Source: an uncultured Verrucomicrobiota bacterium | GTDB lineage: Bacteria; Verrucomicrobiota; Verrucomicrobiia; Opitutales; Seribacteraceae | Direction: 5' to 3' | Assembly (NCBI GenBank): GCA_902615835.1 | Contig: CACMQL010000004.1 | Span: forward strand, 1 to 64,000 | Length of the DNA: 64,000 nt | Notes under the pieces: generated by a model | Told to the model about the DNA's origin: nothing | Seen by the model: the letters and a program-made list of their open reading frames with translations, nothing else | Database searches by the model: none | Translations under genes and position numbers: made by a program | In this document: piece by piece, positions 9,393 through 18,700 of the stretch | How positions within the stretch are numbered: position 1 is the stretch's first letter | How the letters are laid out: each line of letters opens with the position of its first letter

Positions 9393-10586
9393 TTATTTTA
9401 GGGAACCTACCCTTTCAAGCCCAAGCAAAACTGCATCGACATACTCCCGGACAAGGCTCTGTTTTTTTTGACCATTAATTTCTTTGTGCCCGGCATAGTC
9501 CCCCATTTGGATTCGTTGATAAACTGCTTCTGAATTTGCGATATAAGGCTCCAGAAAAACCACTGGAGCTTCATAGATTCTATTTGCCAAAAGATTTCTC
9601 GCCCATACTCCTTCGACCTTTCCAATTTTCAATGCGTTCGGACCTTTATATGCGAATGCAGGCAAGCCGGTTTTTTGGGCAAAGGCCCTGGACATAGACT
9701 CCGCAATCAATCTCTCTGTGGCCTCCCAGCGGTTGACCAGTCGCCAGACCATTTCAAAACGCTGGTCATCGTAGGCCATTTCCCCGCCCATATAACATCC
9801 ATTCACCAGCACATGATAATCATTTCTGCTGACCAATGATTTGTGTTGCGGATCAGGCCAGGGGGCGGCGTTTAGATGGATACAGAGAATTAAATCAGGC
9901 TTTGTTTTTTTGACTAACTGTCTCCGGGCCATAATTTCACTCACGCGATAAAAATAGAGGTCCGCCTTTTTTTGAATTCTTTCCCTTTTTTCTTCTTCCG
10001 TAATTCTGTGCATCCATTTGATTTTACCAAACCAGGAGCTGGCACGGTTTTTGAAATCCCCTGGGCGTGCATCTGTGACCGGTTGATTTTGTTTTCTTGA
10101 AAGAAATACGGCCGCTCCTTTTCTCTCCAGCTTAGATTTCAATGCCAACGCGATCAACAAGGCCAGATCTCCCTCTTTGACTGGCTCGTCATTACCAAGA
10201 GCAAAGTGACGGCCTTCCATTGCGGAAAATTCTCCCCCAATATGCCCGGGATCAATAAATATTTTCGCACCTGAAATCTGAAAGCAGGGAAATGATGAAC
10301 CGTTTGATTTGTTGGATTCTAAAAATTGTAAATCATACCAATCATCCGAATCCGCCTTTTTGCGAATCCGGGCACTGTCTTGATTAATCTCGATCCAAGA
10401 TGACCACCAAGATTTTCGTGGACAGTATACTTCGTTCAATTGCCTTACAAATTCACCCTTACTGATACATTTTTGAAAACTATCGAGCCTTCCCCAGTCC
10501 GGTTCTTCCGCCAAATCAGTCAGGTTGGCCAAAGCAGTCAAGCAACCCAAGCAATACAATAAACCCACAAATACCAACTTCCCCAT
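9393..10586 (-). CDS. N-acetylmuramoyl-L-alanine amidase (Amidase_3)
   Basis: Exported peptidoglycan hydrolase that cleaves the bond between muramic acid and the stem peptide. From the ATG at 10586 the protein has 397 residues and a signal peptide (MGKLVFVGLLYCLGCLTALA); a TTG at 10619 would add 11 residues that do not improve it. The Amidase_3 domain starts near residue 130 with FIDPGH (zinc His), followed by a Glu in the EGDLALLIA segment, LCIHLNAA (second zinc His) and VVFLEPYIANS (catalytic Glu). The roughly 110 residues before the catalytic domain are unassigned. It diverges from the sigma-54 activator gene across a 72-nt spacer. Confidence 0.86.
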   Translation of the reverse strand: MGKLVFVGLLYCLGCLTALANLTDLAEEPDWGRLDSFQKCISKGEFVRQLNEVYCPRKSWWSSWIEINQDSARIRKKADSDDWYDLQFLESNKSNGSSFPCFQISGAKIFIDPGHIGGEFSAMEGRHFALGNDEPVKEGDLALLIALALKSKLERKGAAVFLSRKQNQPVTDARPGDFKNRASSWFGKIKWMHRITEEEKRERIQKKADLYFYRVSEIMARRQLVKKTKPDLILCIHLNAAPWPDPQHKSLVSRNDYHVLVNGCYMGGEMAYDDQRFEMVWRLVNRWEATERLIAESMSRAFAQKTGLPAFAYKGPNALKIGKVEGVWARNLLANRIYEAPVVFLEPYIANSEAVYQRIQMGDYAGHKEINGQKKQSLVREYVDAVLLGLERVGSLK

Positions 10587-10658
10587 GGTGCCAACATGAA
10601 TGAAAAAAATGATTTGCAAAGTCTTTTCTTTTGACCGAGGACTCGTTTTGCGAAGAAG

Positions 10659-12062
10659 TTGAATATTCTAACCCCAGATTCCATTTCCACCCTCAAAGGT
10701 AAAGAGGTTTTTATTCTGGAAGATGACCTCTTTCTGACCAAAAGACTGGTGGCTCATTTGGAGGATGCAGGGGCTGAAGTCACCTCGTGCACTTGTTTGG
10801 AAGAGGCAAGAAATGCCTTGCAATCATACTCCTTTGACTTTGCCCTGATGGACTTAAATTTACCGGACGGGGAAAGTCTTGAATTATTAAGAGAACAAAA
10901 ATTTCCTGCCAATACCCTGGTGATTCTGATGACGGCCGAGGGAGGGATTCAGTCAGCGGTGGAAGCGATGCGTTTAGGCGCAGCTGACTATTTAACTAAG
11001 CCCTTTGATGTCCAAGAAATCTCCCTTCTTTTTCTAAAATCTGAAAAGCAAAGAAAAAATCAACGGCTCATCCAGCACAATCTCGAAAAACGCAGGCAAA
11101 AAACGGCCAATCTATATTTTGAAGGTAGTTTTGCGGATGACCTGGCACAACTTTCCAAAATCACGGAAGTTGATTTTCGACTGGGCTCTGATCTGCCTCC
11201 CATTTTAATCGACGGCCCAACCGGCTCAGGGAAATCAACCTATGCCCGCTGGATTCATGACCATGGACCGAGACAGGATTCCCCCTTTGTGGCAATCAAC
11301 TGCTCCGCGATCCCTGATAATTTGGTAGAGTCCGAATTATTTGGCCATGAAAAGGGTGCCTTCACGGACGCCAAAAGTGCCCGTATCGGACTTTTTGAAG
11401 CCGCTGATCAAGGTACTCTTTTTCTTGATGAAATCGCCAGCCTCTCATCCAAAGCTCAGACTAAACTCCTGCTTGCCATTGAAAGTAAAATAATCCGCCG
11501 GGTTGGTGGAACCAAAGAAATCAAAACAGATGTGCGTATCATTGGAGCCGCGAATCAGGACCTAAGAAGAATGATTACTGAGGGCTCCTTCCGGGAAGAT
11601 CTTTTTCACCGCCTTGACCTCTTACGGATCAAAATCCCTCCCCTTTCGTCCCGAGGGAAAGACATATCCGGCCTCGCCAAACACCTGCTCATTCACCTGG
11701 CCCATAAATATAAATTACAGACTCCTGCCATCGCCACCGGAGCTGAAAAATCTCTTATTTCCAACCCCTGGACAGGAAACACCCGTGAGTTAATTCATGC
11801 ACTTGAAAGGAGTTTAATCCTGACCGAACCCGAAAAGCCTCTTCAATTTGGTTTTAAGGAGCACGAACCACCCCGTTCAATTTCCGCTGATTGGCTAAAC
11901 GAAAACTTCTCATTTCCGCAAAAAGGTTTCGACTTGGAAAACGAAATCATTCGACTCATCCAAATGGCGATATCCCAAAGTGATGGAAATATTTCCGAAG
12001 CAGCGAGGCTACTGGGCGTGCCCAGAGATTACATCCGCTACCGATTAAAGAAAAAATTCTAG
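10659..12062 (+). CDS. Sigma-54-dependent response regulator (NtrC family)
   Basis: 467 residues in three domains. A receiver domain (about 14-130) has acidic EDD at 21-23, phospho-acceptor Asp65 in LMDLNLPDG and Lys in TKPF. The AAA+ activator domain has GPTGSGKS (Walker A), GHEKGAFTDA (the GAFTGA sigma-54 contact loop with the second Gly replaced by Asp), LFLDEIASL (Walker B) and GNTRELIHALER. The C terminus is a Fis-type helix-turn-helix. The start is TTG with a GAAG site; no ATG is available. It is likely paired with the histidine kinase at 14.4-15.7 kb. A sigma-54-type promoter lies 140 nt downstream, before the secreted helical protein, which is therefore a probable target. Confidence 0.93.
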   Translation: MNILTPDSISTLKGKEVFILEDDLFLTKRLVAHLEDAGAEVTSCTCLEEARNALQSYSFDFALMDLNLPDGESLELLREQKFPANTLVILMTAEGGIQSAVEAMRLGAADYLTKPFDVQEISLLFLKSEKQRKNQRLIQHNLEKRRQKTANLYFEGSFADDLAQLSKITEVDFRLGSDLPPILIDGPTGSGKSTYARWIHDHGPRQDSPFVAINCSAIPDNLVESELFGHEKGAFTDAKSARIGLFEAADQGTLFLDEIASLSSKAQTKLLLAIESKIIRRVGGTKEIKTDVRIIGAANQDLRRMITEGSFREDLFHRLDLLRIKIPPLSSRGKDISGLAKHLLIHLAHKYKLQTPAIATGAEKSLISNPWTGNTRELIHALERSLILTEPEKPLQFGFKEHEPPRSISADWLNENFSFPQKGFDLENEIIRLIQMAISQSDGNISEAARLLGVPRDYIRYRLKKKF

Positions 12063-12201
12063 CGACCAGTGGTAAATATTCCCCAAGGCAACCCCATTAT
12101 TTTGGGTAATTTTCCCCATAATGATTTCATACATTGACATCCATGAACCCCTGTGAAAACTAAACAACTGTAGGATAAATACTTACACTAAAAAAAAATT
12201 T

Positions 12202-12217
12202 TGGCACAAGGTCTGCA
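12202..12217 (+). promoter_or_regulatory. Sigma-54 (-24/-12) promoter
   Basis: TGGCACAAGGTCTGCA matches the sigma-54 consensus with GG at -24 and GC at -12 exactly ten bases apart; only one consensus T is replaced (C at 12213). Transcription would start near 12229, about 28 nt before the ATG of the secreted protein at 12257. It lies between a sigma-54 activator gene and its likely target. Confidence 0.72.
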
Positions 12218-12256
12218 CATACTCATCGATATAACCAATTCAACCATACACATCTT

Positions 12257-13129
12257 ATGAAAATAACCATCTCCACTTTTTTCCTCAGTATACTTTTGTC
12301 AGGATTCACTTTCGCACAAAAGCCCAAACTTCCTCCTCTTCCTCCTGAACTTAAGAAAACGGCAGACGCCATCAGAAAATCAGCGGATGCAGGGGAGATT
12401 ACCAAAGAAGAAGCCAAGAAAAAACACGACGAAATGATTCGTGAATTCAAAGAAAAAAAAGCTAAAGCAGAGCAGGGAGTTCAAGTTGATAAAGATTCTC
12501 GCTTAATTGAAAAAGAAACTTTACAGGCAGTCAAAGAGGGAAAAATGACCCAGGAAGAAGCTCAAAAAAAGCTCGGTTCCCTCCGGAAAAAAATGGCTGA
12601 TGAAGGCAAGCGTAAGCGCCCGCAACGCCCAAAAAAGCCTGAGATTTCCGAAGAGATGAAAACCAAAATTGATGCCGTTAAAGAATTGGAGAAAGCCATC
12701 CATGCTGAGATCAAAGTTCAAGTCAATGCACTTGGCAAAGAAGCCACTCGTGAAGAAATCAAAGCCACGGTCGAATCATTCAAAGAAAGCAACAAGGCGA
12801 GGTTCGATGAAATCAAGGAAGCCCATGCCGCCATTCGTGAAAATTTGGAAGCCAACCGGCCTGAAAAGCCTGAAAGGCCAGACCTTGCCCCTGAACTGAA
12901 AGCAAAAGTGGATGCTTTGCATGCCAAGCGCAAAGAATTGCACGAGGCACAAAAAGAGCTTCACAAAAATCTCAAAGATGCGTCCAAGGAAGAACGCGAG
13001 GAAATGATCACTGCCTATAAGGAGGCAAACCAAGCCAAGCACCAAGAAATTAAAAGTAAAGCCAAGGAGGTAAAGGAAGAAATTCGAGCTTTGGTTGAGA
13101 CGGAGGCTACTCGTACATCCGATCTGTAG
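12257..13129 (+). CDS. Secreted alpha-helical, Lys/Glu-rich protein with tandem repeats
   Basis: 290 residues. The signal peptide (MKITISTFFLSILLSGFTFA) is followed by almost entirely charged helical sequence rich in Lys, Glu and Ala, predicted coiled coil. Two roughly 77-residue repeats are visible: about 120-195, opening RPKKPEISEEMKTKIDAV, and about 200-280, opening RPEKPERPDLAPELKAKVDA. Each contains a T/S-R/K-E-E-I/R motif and ends in an EIK-EAHAAIREN-like helix. I recognise no family. It is preceded by a sigma-54-type promoter and followed at once by a strong terminator, so it is probably a monocistronic, sigma-54-controlled, abundantly made periplasmic or surface protein. Confidence 0.7.
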   Translation: MKITISTFFLSILLSGFTFAQKPKLPPLPPELKKTADAIRKSADAGEITKEEAKKKHDEMIREFKEKKAKAEQGVQVDKDSRLIEKETLQAVKEGKMTQEEAQKKLGSLRKKMADEGKRKRPQRPKKPEISEEMKTKIDAVKELEKAIHAEIKVQVNALGKEATREEIKATVESFKESNKARFDEIKEAHAAIRENLEANRPEKPERPDLAPELKAKVDALHAKRKELHEAQKELHKNLKDASKEEREEMITAYKEANQAKHQEIKSKAKEVKEEIRALVETEATRTSDL

Positions 13130-13135
13130 TCTTTT

Positions 13136-14386
13136 TTGCCCCACAATTTGCCCGTGCAATATACCCAGCGGGATGGTTCCAAACCATCCCGCTTTTGTAC
13201 TTCTTGGGCTAGCCATATTGTTAAAAACAAATTTTTATTTTTTCTGCCCTTGTTTCTGGCCCTTTTTTTTCTAGGGGTTTTGCTTAAAGCGGAGGATGAT
13301 GTTGAAGTCTTTACAGATGAGGAGCTTCGCAAAATGTTGTTTGGTGATAACGCACTTGAACCTCTCGAAAAAAGTAAAATTAAATGGCTCCCCTCTTACA
13401 CCCTTGAATCGGGAATCGGCTTTTCGGATAATCCGCTTTATGGGCCATATTTGGAAGAGGAAGCAACTTTTTGGGAAAATTCTCTGGAAGGCTTTTTCCT
13501 GATTGAGAGCCTGCCAGAATATTTCACTTACCTTTACCTTTACGGGGAAGGAAAAATTTATGAAGAATTGCCGAATCATCAAACAAGTTCCATTTACCTC
13601 GGTCAATTTGAACATGCCTATACCCCAAGTGGATCAAATCATACATTTGGTTTTCGCGTCAGGTATACCCATTACGACCAAGGCTTTGATTTCTCAGACC
13701 TTGGACTTCCCTATTCCATAAGCATACAATCCGATAAAACTGAAATTATTCCCTATGTTTCCAAGGAAATTTCAGCCAATTTATCCGCAACCTTCCAAAT
13801 TTTACTGGGCAGGGAGGATTTTCAAACGATCACCGACGACAACGAGGAAAGAGGAATCTCCTTAGAGATTGAGGGCTCATCTGATCTTTTTAATTGGAAA
13901 TTTGAAAGTGAATATGTCGAAAAAAAATATGAGGAGCGTTCGAGGAGAGATTGGGATGCCACCGAACTGGCAGGAATCCTCGAAACTGAGAAAGTGAATC
14001 TTGCCCTGACCTTTGAAAAAGATCTCGACCAAGGGCCACTCAAAGACTCGAGATTCAAACTCTCGAGGATAAGTTTACGGGATGACGGAGGCGGGTATTA
14101 CGACTATGAAAAACTGAGTCTTTCTCTCCAGCAGGAATTACTCGTTTCAGACTTCAAAATCGAATTTTCCCTCGGCGGAGGGCAAACCAGATACAATCAC
14201 AGGCTGACGGATGCCGGCGAAATTTTTAAACGAGACAGTCTGGCCAGCGGACTTTCCATCAACCGGGTGATTGCAAAAAACTTGGAAGCATATTTCAGAT
14301 GGACGAGGGAACAGGATTTTTCTAATGCCAGGGATTATGAGTATTCCTCGAATTTTTGGTCAATCGGTGTGGCTTGGGAAATTTGA
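13136..14386 (+). CDS. Outer-membrane beta-barrel-like protein
   Basis: The longest frame has 416 residues. After a clear signal peptide (VKNKFLFFLPLFLALFFLGVLLKA) comes a sequence of alternating aromatic/polar strands (for example YLYLYGEGKIYEELP and EYSSNFWSIGVAWEI at the C terminus) typical of outer-membrane barrels. The start is unclear: the listed TTG at 13136 places the intrinsic terminator inside the coding region. The signal peptide would fit best if translation began at an in-frame ATT (13217), and no ATG, GTG or ribosome site is seen there. The histidine kinase starts 6 nt after the stop, so the two are coupled. Function unknown; possibly the signal-receiving or exported partner of the kinase. 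Confidence 0.6.
   Translation: MPHNLPVQYTQRDGSKPSRFCTSWASHIVKNKFLFFLPLFLALFFLGVLLKAEDDVEVFTDEELRKMLFGDNALEPLEKSKIKWLPSYTLESGIGFSDNPLYGPYLEEEATFWENSLEGFFLIESLPEYFTYLYLYGEGKIYEELPNHQTSSIYLGQFEHAYTPSGSNHTFGFRVRYTHYDQGFDFSDLGLPYSISIQSDKTEIIPYVSKEISANLSATFQILLGREDFQTITDDNEERGISLEIEGSSDLFNWKFESEYVEKKYEERSRRDWDATELAGILETEKVNLALTFEKDLDQGPLKDSRFKLSRISLRDDGGGYYDYEKLSLSLQQELLVSDFKIEFSLGGGQTRYNHRLTDAGEIFKRDSLASGLSINRVIAKNLEAYFRWTREQDFSNARDYEYSSNFWSIGVAWEI
13167..13196 (+). terminator. Rho-independent terminator
   Basis: A perfect 12-bp stem (AGCGGGATGGTT with its complement) closes a CCA loop and is followed by TTTT. It lies 37 nt after the stop of the secreted helical protein and inside the 5' end of the longest possible frame of the beta-barrel gene, so that gene either starts after the hairpin or is controlled through it. 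Confidence 0.85.
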
Positions 14387-14392
14387 TGCATC

Positions 14393-15722
14393 ATGAAGCT
14401 TCGTAAGGAATGGCTCGGTTTTTTTCTGTGCTTAGGAGTTTTATTCCTGTTTACCTGTGTTTTGTTGTTTTATTCAAGGAATCAATTTCAGGAGCAAGTA
14501 ATTGCATCGAATCATAAGCTCCTAAATTCTGAACTCATCTCCTTGACGGATGATATCGCATTTACCCTGCTGGATCGAGATTTAGTCTTGTTTGACCTCG
14601 ATTTGCCAGAAATCACCTCTGATCGCGAACAATTGCTTGAAGAGATTGTGATCGGTTTGTTGACGGTTCCGCGAGTCACGCAAGCTTTTGCCTATGAAGA
14701 AGATGGCTCCCCCATTCCTTTGGCAATTGGTTCACGAAAAAGCAAGGATGCCCTTCGCTTCTCATCCCTGAAGAACTTGAATAGCCCCTTTTACGTTCAT
14801 CACCCAGCTCGGCACTTCTCCAGTTATTTCAAAATCCAAAGTCTCGATGCCCCCTTTATCATGGAGATTCAGATTGATGAAAAGTATATCCTCCAAGAAT
14901 GGGATGAGATTGATAAAGAACTCCTTAAACTCGGGATTATGAGTTTTTTCGCAGGCACTCTCTTACTTTTTTTTATTTTTAAATTTTTGAGTGGCCGATT
15001 AAAGGATCGGCAAACAAAACTTGAGGAGAAGAATGCACTTTTGCAAAAAACGAATCAAAAGCTGGCCCAATCTTATAAAACAGCAGGACTTGGTGCTCTT
15101 AGCGGTCATTTGATGCATTCCCTAAAAATTCCGCTTACTCACTTGCAAATGATCGTTAGGGAAGCAGAAAATAAAAAGGAAGTTGATGTAAACGAATTGC
15201 GTGAGATCCAGATGCAGATTCGTGAGTTGGTCACCCAGTCGCTTCAATCCCTTCAGGATGTTGAAAATAATCGCGGAAGTTACACCATTTCCCTGGGTGA
15301 GCTTTTCGAACAGGTTGTCAAAAGAACAAAAGAAATCTCGGGGGGGGGGAAGGATAACAATACCACGCTCCAGTGGGCTATCCCAATCCGTTGATAATTT
15401 ACAAAGTACCCTTTTACTTTCTATTATTACATCACTGGTGGAAAACGCATTTGAAACATTTCGGTCCACGGAGGTCCTTCTTGAGGCTCAGGAGGAAAGT
15501 CAAAAAGTGATCATATATGTCAAAGATAAAAGTGGGGGCATCCCCGAAAGCGAAAAACCCTTTCTTTTTGATCCATCCAAGAGCAGCAAAAAAGGAGGAA
15601 CCGGGCTGGGCCTTGCCCTTTCCAGACAACTCGCACTCAGCATGGACGCAGATTTGAGCCTCATCAAAAGCGATAATATTGGCTCCATCTTTTGCATTTC
15701 CTTTGCAAAATTATCTGAGTAG
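14393..15722 (+). pseudogene. Sensor histidine kinase interrupted by a frameshift at a ten-G run
   Basis: Two overlapping frames make one complete kinase of about 442 residues. The first frame has a signal-anchor (about 8-28), a periplasmic sensor region, a second membrane helix (about 182-200), a coiled coil and the dimerisation domain with GHLMHSLKIPL, where His242 is the probable phosphosite. At 15340-15349 a run of ten G shifts the frame and the first frame stops at 15394. The other frame continues with the ATPase domain: ITSLVENAFET (N box), DKSGGIPE (G1) and GGTGLGLALSRQL (G2). Nine G would restore one open frame. This may be a slippery phase-variation switch, programmed frameshifting, a real lesion or a sequencing error. 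It is probably the partner of the sigma-54 activator. Confidence 0.8.
15340..15349 (+). repeat. Ten-G homopolymer inside the kinase gene
   Basis: The run joins the dimerisation-domain frame to the ATPase-domain frame. With ten G the kinase is out of frame; with nine (or twelve) it is open from 14393 to 15722. Poly-G tracts of this kind are classic contingency switches in other bacteria and are also prone to sequencing error. Confidence 0.85.
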
Positions 15723-15759
15723 GAGCATCAGGACGCTCGATGTAACTTTTACTTATTCA

Positions 15760-18700
15760 ATGCTAAGACTTAGTGTGAGGGTATTCTTTTTTCTTGTTCT
15801 TTTAACCTGGGTCATTCGTTCTTCACTTTGGGGTAATTCTTTCACACACGCATCCGCGGACTGGAATGTCACGACCGGTGGAGTCATTTTTTCCTCCCCT
15901 GCCATTGCTGAGGATGGATCCATCTACATTGGTTCAAACGATAACAAACTTCATGCATTCAATGCCGATGGCACCAGCAAATGGAATTTTACAGCAGGCA
16001 ACTGGGTGGACTCCACTCCGGCAATTAGTTCTGACGGAACGATCTATGTCGCTTCCTGGGATAATAAAATTTACGCCCTGAATTCAGCAAATGGAGACAA
16101 ATTATGGGACTATGAAACCAACAGCTACATAATCGCCAGCCCGGCTATTGGGGCGGACGGAAGGATATATGTTGGTTCCAAAGATTCGATCTTTTATGCA
16201 TTGGAAAGCAATGGCTCAGTCGCGTGGGAATATTTTGCGGGGCAACCGATTACTTCCTCCGCGGCATTGGGTCAAGACGGCACCATCTACTTTGGAGATG
16301 AAAATGGCACTTTTCATGCGGTCAACCCCGACGGATCTCTTAAATGGACTTACTTAGTTGATACGGTGGCCGACACAAACAAATCCGTGCTTTCCTCCCC
16401 TGCCCTTGACTTAAGCGGTAATCTATATTTTGGGGCTGGCAATGGATATTGTTACTCCCTCACTGATAATGAGAACAATGCCACGCTTAACTGGAAATTT
16501 TTAACCGGAGACCGGGTGGATGCCTCTCCCATTTTGGGATTAAATGAAGAGGTCCTTTTTGTTTCCAGAGACGGCTATATCCGATCCCTATCCACTCTTT
16601 CCGGCGGACTTAATTGGGATGCCTTTGTGGGTGATGTTTTTTACAGCAGTCCGGTGGTGGATGAAAATGGCAGGGCTTATGTAATCGGCTACACCGGTGG
16701 GGGGCAGAATCATCTCTTTGCTTTCGATGCAAATGGCAGCAAGGCCTGGGACACCAACGATACAAACTGTCCATTTGAAATTGGAGGACTAGTCGATTCT
16801 TCGCTGGCTCTGAGTGCGGATGGTAAATTATATTATGGTTGTTTTGATAATCGGCTATATTGCCTCAACCTGGGAGTTGGGCCTGCTGCATCCGACTGGC
16901 CGATGTTTCAACGGTCTTCTCGCAGGGATGGGGCCTGGCCATCTTATCTGCTCGAAATATCGGTTTCCCCTTCCAGTGTGGCCACCGCGAGCGGTGGAGG
17001 AATTTACAACCAGGGGGCAACGGCGACAATCTCCTTGAATAACATAAGCCAGGGATACTCTTTCAACAGATGGTCAGGAGGAACTTCCGGCAGCAATAAT
17101 CCTCTTAGCCTTGCGATTAATTCCAATATCTCGATAACCGCCAATTTTAGCCTCAATCAATACCTACTTACGGTGAATGCTGGTTCAGGAGGCTCCGCAA
17201 GCGGTAATGGCACATTTACCCACGGTGCAACCGCAACCATAACCGCTACACCCGAGCAGGGCTATTCTTTCAACAGCTGGTCAGGTCAGGGTATCGCAAA
17301 AACCAGTGAGGCCTCAACGACCGTAAGCATGACCGATAACCGAGTAGTTGGTGCTACATTCGCTCCACTTATCCACTCAATTTCCACCATGGTTTCGCCC
17401 AATGGTACCGGTGAGGTAAGCGGTGCGGGTAATTACCAATTCGGAGATAACCTAACCCTAACGGCGACTGCCACTTCAGCGGGATACTCCTTTCTATCTT
17501 GGTCAGGAGATCTCAACAGTTCCGTAAATCCTTTAGCTATCCAAGTCGATGCCAACCTATCATTAACCGCAAATTTCAGGCTGGATGCCTATAGCCTGGA
17601 ATTGATTTCAGGGGCTGGCGGGACTGTCTCCGGGGAAGGTAATTTCTCCCATGGTACGCAGGCAAATATCTCAGCCACCCCCCTAGTTGGCTATTCCTTT
17701 TCTGGATGGAGTGGAGACGGGTTTGCCGATCCTAATGCAGCAAGCACCTCTGTCGAAATGACTCAACCAAGAACCATCACCGCCTCTTTTTCTCTGAATT
17801 CTTATCCTCTTACGGTTGTGGCTGGTACTGGTGGTTCCGTCTCCGGTGAAGGTAATTTCTCCCATGGTACGCAGGCAAATGTCTCAGCCACCCCCCTAAT
17901 TGGCTTTTCCTTTTCTGGATGGGACGGAGACGGGATAGAAAATAATTATTCAAGTAAAACTTTCGTCTCCATGACTCAGCCACGGACAGTAACTGCAATC
18001 TTTACGAATAAATATTATTCTCTTCATCTTGATTCAAGCTTTGGAGGAAATGTCTCGGGTGAAGGTAATTATTCTTACGGCGATCTTGTGGCGATTACTG
18101 CGATTCCAGAAGAGGGGTATGAATTTCAAAAATGGAGTGGAAATATTGAAGGGAACCAAACTTCACCAAGCACAACAATTCTCATAGATGCTAACAAATC
18201 CATTACGGCCAACTTTTCCCAAATTCCAGAAGATCATCTCAGCCTCTCCATATCCGCCAACCCCCAATCAGGCGGATCAACCGTTGGTGGAGGCAGTTAC
18301 CCTGCCAATACTTCCGTCCTGTTGAACGCCCAACCTTTACCAGGCTACGAGTTCTTATCATGGTCAGGAATTGGGATTGATGATCGGAATCATTCTCAAA
18401 CCACTATTATACTTACAGAAGACCTTGCCCTAACTGCCAATTTTCAAAAGAAAATTTTCAACTTGTTGATTAGTGAATCGGAGGGTGGACAAGCTACCGG
18501 ACAAAACTCTTACCCCTATGCCACGAAAGCCAGCTTATCGGCAGTGGCAAACCCGGGATACCGCTTTACTAAATGGTCAGGCACGGGCATCAAAAACCCA
18601 ACTTTACCCGAAACGGAAATTGTCGTGACCGAAGATCAAACCATCAGTGCAAATTTTGAAATTTTAAGATTTCAACTAAATGTCGATCTGGTCAATGGAG

